Shown here in pieces: positions 6,206 through 8,799 of a stretch of DNA of 8,799 nucleotides (its first letter is position 1; each line of letters begins with the position of its first letter). Position numbers and translations under genes: made by a program. The DNA is taken from the NCBI GenBank assembly GCA_046318595.1, contig JBKCTV010000071.1:1-8799 (forward strand), in the 5' to 3' direction. This stretch comes from DAITMV01 sp046318595 (GTDB taxonomy: Bacteria > Pseudomonadota > Gammaproteobacteria > Burkholderiales > Burkholderiaceae_B). The notes under the pieces are model-generated. The model did not search any database and was not told where the DNA came from. It saw only the letters and a list, made by a program, of their open reading frames with translations.

Positions 6206-6390
6206 CATGATCACCTTCTGACATCGGCAAACGGCACACCATCGCCATCTCTCCTCACGACACCTAAGAGCGCCGGCAGACCCGTCAACGAGTTTTTTCC
6301 CCTGGCATGCGCCATTCCTCGCGACCGTGCGACTTCAAAAAACCACGATTGACCGTCCTGCCTACCCACGCTCTTGCCCGGACGCCGTGA

Positions 6391-6411
6391 GAAGGCGAGT
6401 TGTTCGCCTTC
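6391..6411 (+). repeat. Hairpin GAAGGCGA / TCGCCTTC just before a ribosome site
   Basis: Perfect 8-base arms around GTTGT end 9 bases before the AAGGAG of the 73-aa gene. A similar hairpin lies before the ardC ribosome site. Confidence 0.5.
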
Positions 6412-6433
6412 GCCCAACAGAAGGAGAAAGATC

Positions 6434-6655
6434 CTGACCAACAGCACGAAAAACAAGCAGCCGACCTTCATCGCCTATGGCGTCAAGGAAGGCAAAAAGA
6501 AGGGCGACAAGGGCATCTGGAACCGCGTCGGCGCCGTCTGGCCGCATGAAGATGGTGAGGGCTACACACTGCAGCTCGATTACATCCCGACCTTCACCAA
6601 CCGGATCATGCTGCGCGTTCCCAAAGTTGACGAACAGGAAGACAGCGAGGCGTAA
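6434..6655 (+). CDS. Small 73-aa accessory protein, apparent CTG start
   Basis: The likely start is CTG at 6434, because AAGGAG (6421-6426) lies 7 bases before it and the protein-like sequence begins there (TNSTKNKQPTFIAYGVKEG). An in-frame ATG at 6374 would add 20 residues of Arg/Ser/Pro-rich sequence, run through a hairpin and have no ribosome site. The product is small, basic at the N-terminus (KKKGDKG) and acidic at the end (VDEQEDSEA). IWNRVGAVWPHEDGEGYTLQLDYIP resembles small uncharacterised proteins common on alphaproteobacterial plasmids with a GIWxRVGxAWPHxDGxG core; I know of no assigned function. It is followed closely by a strong terminator, so it is transcribed apart from ardC. 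Confidence 0.75.
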   Translation: MTNSTKNKQPTFIAYGVKEGKKKGDKGIWNRVGAVWPHEDGEGYTLQLDYIPTFTNRIMLRVPKVDEQEDSEA

Positions 6656-6684
6656 GGCATCCCGCATAATGCGACCCACGAGCG

Positions 6685-6715
6685 GGCGCCGGCGAAAGCC
6701 GGCGCCTTCTTTGTT
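6685..6715 (+). terminator. Intrinsic terminator after the 73-aa gene
   Basis: Perfect 9-base stem GGCGCCGGC / GCCGGCGCC (6685-6693, 6698-6706) with a GAAA loop and a T-rich tail TTCTTTGTT. It starts 30 bases after the stop codon. Confidence 0.9.
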
Positions 6716-6803
6716 GCATCGGCAATCACGTTTATCGCCATCCCGATCGAGCCGCTGTCGCGGCCTGTCCATTCCCTTGTTTTTAGGGGCCTGCGGCCCC
6801 CCG

Positions 6804-6925
6804 ACCTGTCAAGGACCCGGCGCAAGCGTGCCCCGAGGCGTATCCCCAATATTTCCGTCCTGTCGCGTTGCTCGGGCCGAAAATCCCGGGAGATACCCCT
6901 CACCTCGGGGCAGTCCCTGACAGGT
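6804..6925 (+). other. 122-nt nested inverted-repeat element upstream of ardC
   Basis: The outer arms are ACCTGTCAAGGAC (6804-6816) and GTCCCTGACAGGT (6913-6925), complementary at 12 of 13 positions. The next arms are GCCCCGAGG (6830-6838) and CCTCGGGGC (6903-6911), perfect over 9 bases. GTATC (6840-6844) and GATAC (6892-6896) pair further in. The pairs are nested in order, so the whole stretch can form one long branched hairpin as RNA or as single-stranded DNA. It carries no ORF of its own and lies between the terminator and ardC. The 6716-6803 stretch before it contains only a GGGGCC-TGC-GGCCCC hairpin (6786-6800), and I find no convincing ardC promoter. Confidence 0.55.
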
Positions 6926-6955
6926 GTCCCCCCGCTCATTGGCGCGGGCCTAGTC

Positions 6956-6980
6956 GGGTTTGTGGCGCACCCACAAACCC
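6956..6980 (+). repeat. 10-base hairpin GGGTTTGTGG / CCACAAACCC before the ardC ribosome site
   Basis: A perfect stem with a CGCAC loop ends 5 bases before AGGAAAGGA (6986-6994). There is no T-run after it, so it is not a terminator. It may protect the mRNA end, bind a regulator, or be an operator at DNA level. Confidence 0.6.
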
Positions 6981-7002
6981 TGAATAGGAAAGGACAAAAG
7001 CG

Positions 7003-7920
7003 ATGAGCAACACCGATAAGCAGGACATCTACAGCCGAGTCACCGACAAGATTCTCGCCGATATGGCGAAGGGTGAATTGACATGGCGCAAGCCTTGGAG
7101 CGGCAACAACGCCGCCGGCAAGATCACGCGCCCCTTGCGCGCAAACGGCATTCCATACCAGGGCATCAATATTGTGATGCTGTGGCATGATGCGACGATC
7201 AAGGGCTTTTCATCGCCCTATTGGATGACCTTCAAGCAGGCCCTGGACCTTGGCGGCAACGTCAGGAAGGGCGAAAAATCATCGCTTGTGGTTTATGCCG
7301 ATAAGATCACCCGCACCGAGCAGAACGACAAGGGCGAGGACATCGCGCGCAGCATTCCCTTCATGAAGGGCTATGCCGTCTTCAACGTGGAGCAATGCGA
7401 AAATCTGCCGGCGCATTATTCCGCCGTGCAGCCGAGTGAAAATCTGCAGCCGGTCGAGCGCATTGAGCGCCTGGACCGTTTCTTCACCAACACCGGCGCG
7501 ACGATCCGGCATGGCGGCAATCAAGCCTTTTATGCGCCCGGTCCCGACCTGATCCAAATGCCGCCCTATGAGGCATTCAAAGACCCCGAAAGCTATTACG
7601 CCACGCTTGCCCATGAGACAACGCACTGGACCAAGGCGCCGCAGCGCCTGGACCGCGACTTCAAGCGCCAACGCTTTGGCGATGAAGGTTATGCCCGCGA
7701 GGAGCTGGTTGCAGAACTTGGCAGCGCCTTTCTCTGCGCCGATCTCGGCATCACGCCGGAAACCCGTGAAGACCATGCCGCCTACATCCAGCATTGGGCA
7801 AAAGTCTTGAAGGACGACAAGCGCTTCATCTTCACCGCCGCCGCCCACGCCACCCGCGCCGCCGAATATCTGCACAGCCTGCAGCAGCCGGCCGTGACCG
7901 ATACGAGCAAAGCCGCCTGA
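7003..7920 (+). CDS. ardC: ArdC-family antirestriction protein
   Basis: ArdC proteins protect entering plasmid DNA from host restriction; they bind single-stranded DNA through the N-terminal domain and carry a zinc metallopeptidase-like C-terminal domain. The start is set by AGGAAAGGA 8 bases upstream. Residues 1 to about 130 show the family signature: LTWRKPWSG (W28, P31, W32), NGIPYQGINIVMLW, and the YWMTFKQALDLGGNVRKGEK segment. HETTH is at 204-208, and a second motif, AREELVAELGSAFL (about 232-245), gives the third glutamate ligand. The length, 305 residues, is normal for the family. It is probably cotranscribed with the 70-aa gene 21 bases downstream. An upstream hairpin and a long folded element suggest that expression is controlled. 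No truncation or lost active-site residue is visible. Confidence 0.92.
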   Translation: MSNTDKQDIYSRVTDKILADMAKGELTWRKPWSGNNAAGKITRPLRANGIPYQGINIVMLWHDATIKGFSSPYWMTFKQALDLGGNVRKGEKSSLVVYADKITRTEQNDKGEDIARSIPFMKGYAVFNVEQCENLPAHYSAVQPSENLQPVERIERLDRFFTNTGATIRHGGNQAFYAPGPDLIQMPPYEAFKDPESYYATLAHETTHWTKAPQRLDRDFKRQRFGDEGYAREELVAELGSAFLCADLGITPETREDHAAYIQHWAKVLKDDKRFIFTAAAHATRAAEYLHSLQQPAVTDTSKAA

Positions 7921-7941
7921 TCCATAAAAGGAGCCCAGACC

Positions 7942-8154
7942 ATGACCGACCAGACCCTGATTGCTCTCATGCGCGGCCACAACCGCGCATGGGTTCACAA
8001 CGCAGCCATCACCCAGGATATTGAAGCCCTGCGCCGCATCGCGCTTACCTATGCCGAATGGTGGAACAACACCGCATGGCCCGCGATCGTCGCCGCCCAT
8101 GACGGCAACGAAGATCAAGCAACCCTGGCCCTGTTCGGCTTCCCGCCGACATGA
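7942..8154 (+). CDS. 70-aa unknown protein downstream of ardC
   Basis: AAAAGGAG lies 8 bases before ATG, and the gene begins 21 bases after the ardC stop, so it is very likely in the same transcript. I do not recognise the family. The product looks helical, with several Trp (RAWVHNAA, AEWWNNTAWPAIVAAHDG) and a short end, FGFPPT. There is no signal peptide or membrane segment. It could assist ArdC or be one of the many small accessory proteins of transfer modules; the sequence does not decide. Confidence 0.75.
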   Translation: MTDQTLIALMRGHNRAWVHNAAITQDIEALRRIALTYAEWWNNTAWPAIVAAHDGNEDQATLALFGFPPT

Positions 8155-8185
8155 CCGCGCGGCCGTCTGTGCCAGCCATCCGCTC

Positions 8186-8211
8186 CCGTGCCCGGCCTGC
8201 GCCGGGCACGG
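8186..8211 (+). repeat. 11-base GC-rich hairpin after the ardC unit
   Basis: CCGTGCCCGGC / GCCGGGCACGG with a CTGC loop begins 31 bases after the 70-aa gene. It lacks a T-run, so it may stop or stabilise the transcript only weakly or with a factor such as Rho. Confidence 0.55.
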
Positions 8212-8228
8212 CCAGGGCTACCCCCCCC

Positions 8229-8265
8229 AAAAAAAAACGGCCGGAATCCGGCGCGGATTCCGGCC
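8229..8265 (-). terminator. Strong intrinsic terminator on the minus strand
   Basis: The stem GGCCGGAATCC / GGATTCCGGCC (8239-8249, 8255-8265) with loop GCGCC is followed on the minus strand by one G and nine T (A9 at 8229-8237). On the plus strand it is followed only by TTGG, so its natural direction is leftward, yet no leftward gene is visible to its right. Confidence 0.75.
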
Positions 8266-8475
8266 TTGGCGCTGAAAAAAAGAAAACAGATAGGCACTTG
8301 CCCAAATGGTGAAGTTTCGCTAGGGTGAATGAAGCAAAGCCGCGCGCCCGCGCCATTCTCTCCGCTTTGCTGGCCTGCCGGCGACATCGCCCAGCATCGC
8401 AAAATTTTTTCATCCCCTGATTCGCACCACTTTCATGCCGAAACTCGGACAAATTTTCGCACAAAATTTGTGTGC
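8229..8475 (-). ncRNA. Possible leftward small RNA ending at the 8229 terminator
   Basis: A leftward transcript is implied by the terminator. The best -10 on the minus strand is TATATT (8482-8487); the only -35 candidate, TTGATT (8507-8512), has an unusually long 19-base spacer. The transcript would be about 245 nt and begin within the TTCGCACA/TGTGCGAA repeat. No coding frame fits it. This is a weak call. Confidence 0.25.
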
Positions 8476-8478
8476 GAA
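8420..8478. repeat. Three TTCGCAC boxes, two forming an inverted repeat
   Basis: TTCGCAC occurs directly at 8421-8427 and 8456-8462 and inverted (GTGCGAA) at 8472-8478. The last two form TTCGCACA / TGTGCGAA around a 7-base A/T centre. The surroundings are strongly A/T-rich. Such an array suits an operator for a repressor or an initiator binding site. Confidence 0.5.
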
Positions 8479-8524
8479 TGAAATATACAAATAAAAACAA
8501 CAACTTAATCAATGGATTATCCGT

Positions 8525-8550
8525 CTCATAACCTGAAGGCCGCAGGTTCA
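8525..8550 (+). other. Segment like the 3' half of initiator tRNA-Met (att remnant or decayed tRNA)
   Basis: The 26 bases run from an anticodon loop (CTCATAA) through CCTGAAGG to the T-arm start CGCAGGTTCA, matching alphaproteobacterial initiator tRNA-Met genes as I know them except for one base (GGC for GGT). The 5' half is absent and the partner strands of the anticodon stem and T stem do not pair, so it is not a working tRNA gene. Tyrosine recombinases often cross over in this part of tRNA genes, so an attachment-site remnant is possible. Confidence 0.4.
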
Positions 8551-8602
8551 GCCCGCAGGGCCAGCGAAGCTAATTCCTGATAACGCATCCAAGAATTCAA
8601 AA

Positions 8603-8620
8603 GCCGCCTGATGAGGCGGC
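8603..8620. terminator. Short hairpin GCCGCCT / AGGCGGC, possible weak terminator
   Basis: A perfect 7-base stem with a GATG loop. On the minus strand it is followed by TTTT; on the plus strand by ATTTGG. It could be a weak terminator for either direction, insulating the downstream small gene. Confidence 0.45.
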
Positions 8621-8636
8621 ATTTGGCGTTCCATCG

Positions 8637-8665
8637 TTGATGCAATCCCCGGATGTGGCTATCAT
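8637..8665 (+). promoter_or_regulatory. Putative sigma-70 promoter of the 31-aa ORF
   Basis: TTGATG (8637-8642), a 17-base spacer and TATCAT (8660-8665) match at 4/6 and 5/6. Transcription would start near 8672, just before the ribosome site of the small ORF. Confidence 0.6.
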
Positions 8666-8695
8666 GCTCGCCTTGTCATATCCAGGAGCCCCCCC

Positions 8696-8791
8696 ATGCT
8701 CATCGTCAAACCATATGGAAAATCTGTTGTTGAGGTGGGGGATAGGTGGTTAGTCCCGTTATTTGAGGGGAATTATGTTGGTAAGGAATAG
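8696..8791 (+). CDS. 31-aa small ORF with promoter and ribosome site
   Basis: ATG at 8696 follows AGGAG (8684-8688) by 7 bases and lies about 25 bases after a likely transcription start. The product begins MLIVKPYGKSVVEVGDRWLV and ends in a short acidic/basic tail, stopping with TAG at 8789-8791. Codon use (GTT, TTA, AAT, GGG) is much more A/T-rich than in the transfer genes. I do not recognise it. An ATG at 8794 directly follows, with AAGGA (8783-8787) inside this ORF, so it may be the first gene of a coupled pair such as a small regulator or antitoxin before a larger gene, or a leader peptide. It is too short for a firm call. Confidence 0.5.
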   Translation: MLIVKPYGKSVVEVGDRWLVPLFEGNYVGKE

Positions 8792-8793
8792 TG

Positions 8794-8799
8794 ATGACG
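8794..8799 (+). CDS. Possible start of the next gene (partial, two codons)
   Basis: ATG at 8794 follows the 31-aa ORF stop by two bases, with AAGGA 6 bases upstream. Only two codons (Met, Thr) are in the window. Confidence 0.25.

Larger units (their letters stand above)
5884..6433. other. 550-base gene-poor region
   Basis: I see no convincing gene here on either strand; the open frames lack ribosome sites and recognisable products. It holds the repeats and the possible minus-strand promoter listed separately. On the plus strand TATCAT (6071-6076) resembles the -10 boxes found elsewhere in the window, but its -35 (ATTTCA, 6048-6053) matches only 3/6. A promoter for the 73-aa gene should lie in this stretch, but I cannot place it firmly. 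Confidence 0.5.
8155..8695. other. 540-base non-coding region
   Basis: No supported gene lies here. The minus-strand frames extend through the terminator and lack usable ribosome sites. The region holds a minus-strand terminator, an A/T-rich part with repeated TTCGCAC boxes, a tRNA-Met-like segment, a short hairpin and a promoter, each listed on its own. Confidence 0.6.

Noticed and set aside
6786..6800. GGGGCC/GGCCCC hairpin as a terminator
   Set aside because: No T-run follows it on either strand; on the minus strand it is followed by A residues.
6580..7188. 202-aa minus-strand frame across the ardC leader
   Set aside because: It runs through a terminator and several hairpins and over the start of ardC; the sequence resembles no family.
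7279..8118. 279-aa minus-strand frame opposite ardC
   Set aside because: It is the antisense shadow of ardC, Gly/Val-rich as expected from GC-rich codons, with no start signal.
8329..8481. 50-aa plus-strand ORF starting MKQSRAPAPF
   Set aside because: The ribosome site is poor, the sequence is unlike a protein, and it runs across the TTCGCAC repeats.
8045..8512. 155-aa minus-strand frame with a hydrophobic start
   Set aside because: It continues through the strong minus-strand terminator and into the 70-aa gene; the apparent membrane start comes from A/T-rich non-coding DNA.
1..8799. CRISPR array, rRNA or complete insertion sequence
   Set aside because: No regularly spaced direct repeats, rRNA signatures or transposase frames are seen.

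Overview
The window reads as part of a mobilizable or conjugative element (plasmid or integrative element) from an alphaproteobacterium, probably a sphingomonad. This rests on the GC-rich codon use of the transfer genes, the MobQ-type relaxase, the VirD4/TraG coupling protein and the ArdC gene. The host call is inference from style and family knowledge, not from a marker gene.

Layout. (1) 1-1937, plus strand: a cargo block. The 3' end of one gene (to 316) is followed by a 134-aa unknown protein (387-791) and a 378-aa protein (801-1937). The two outer proteins end in nearly the same nine-residue motif, EY[KQ]PGSHKP, followed by a charged tail. The 378-aa protein also has an N-terminal His/Cys pattern like permuted NlpC/P60 peptidases, so the block could be a substrate or toxin group that uses the element's type IV secretion machinery. 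(2) 1934-5871: the DNA-processing module. A TraD-like relaxosome protein (minus) and a MobA/MobL relaxase (plus) diverge from an intergenic region that holds back-to-back promoters and a candidate oriT. A VirD4/TraG coupling protein and an upstream unknown gene lie on the minus strand and converge on the relaxase. (3) 5872-6433: a gene-poor stretch with several inverted repeats. (4) 6434-8154, plus strand: a 73-aa protein that seems to start at CTG, a strong terminator, a folded 122-nt element, the antirestriction protein ArdC, and a 70-aa unknown protein. (5) 8155-8799: a non-coding stretch with a minus-strand terminator, repeated TTCGCAC boxes and a segment like the 3' half of initiator tRNA-Met, followed by a clear promoter, a 31-aa ORF and a possible next start at the window edge.

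Together: the relaxase and TraD-like protein would act at oriT, the TraG ATPase would pass DNA (and perhaps cargo proteins) to a mating channel encoded outside the window, and ArdC would protect the incoming DNA from host restriction. The most interesting points are the shared C-terminal tail of the two cargo proteins, the compact divergent promoter/oriT region, and the structured DNA upstream of ardC.
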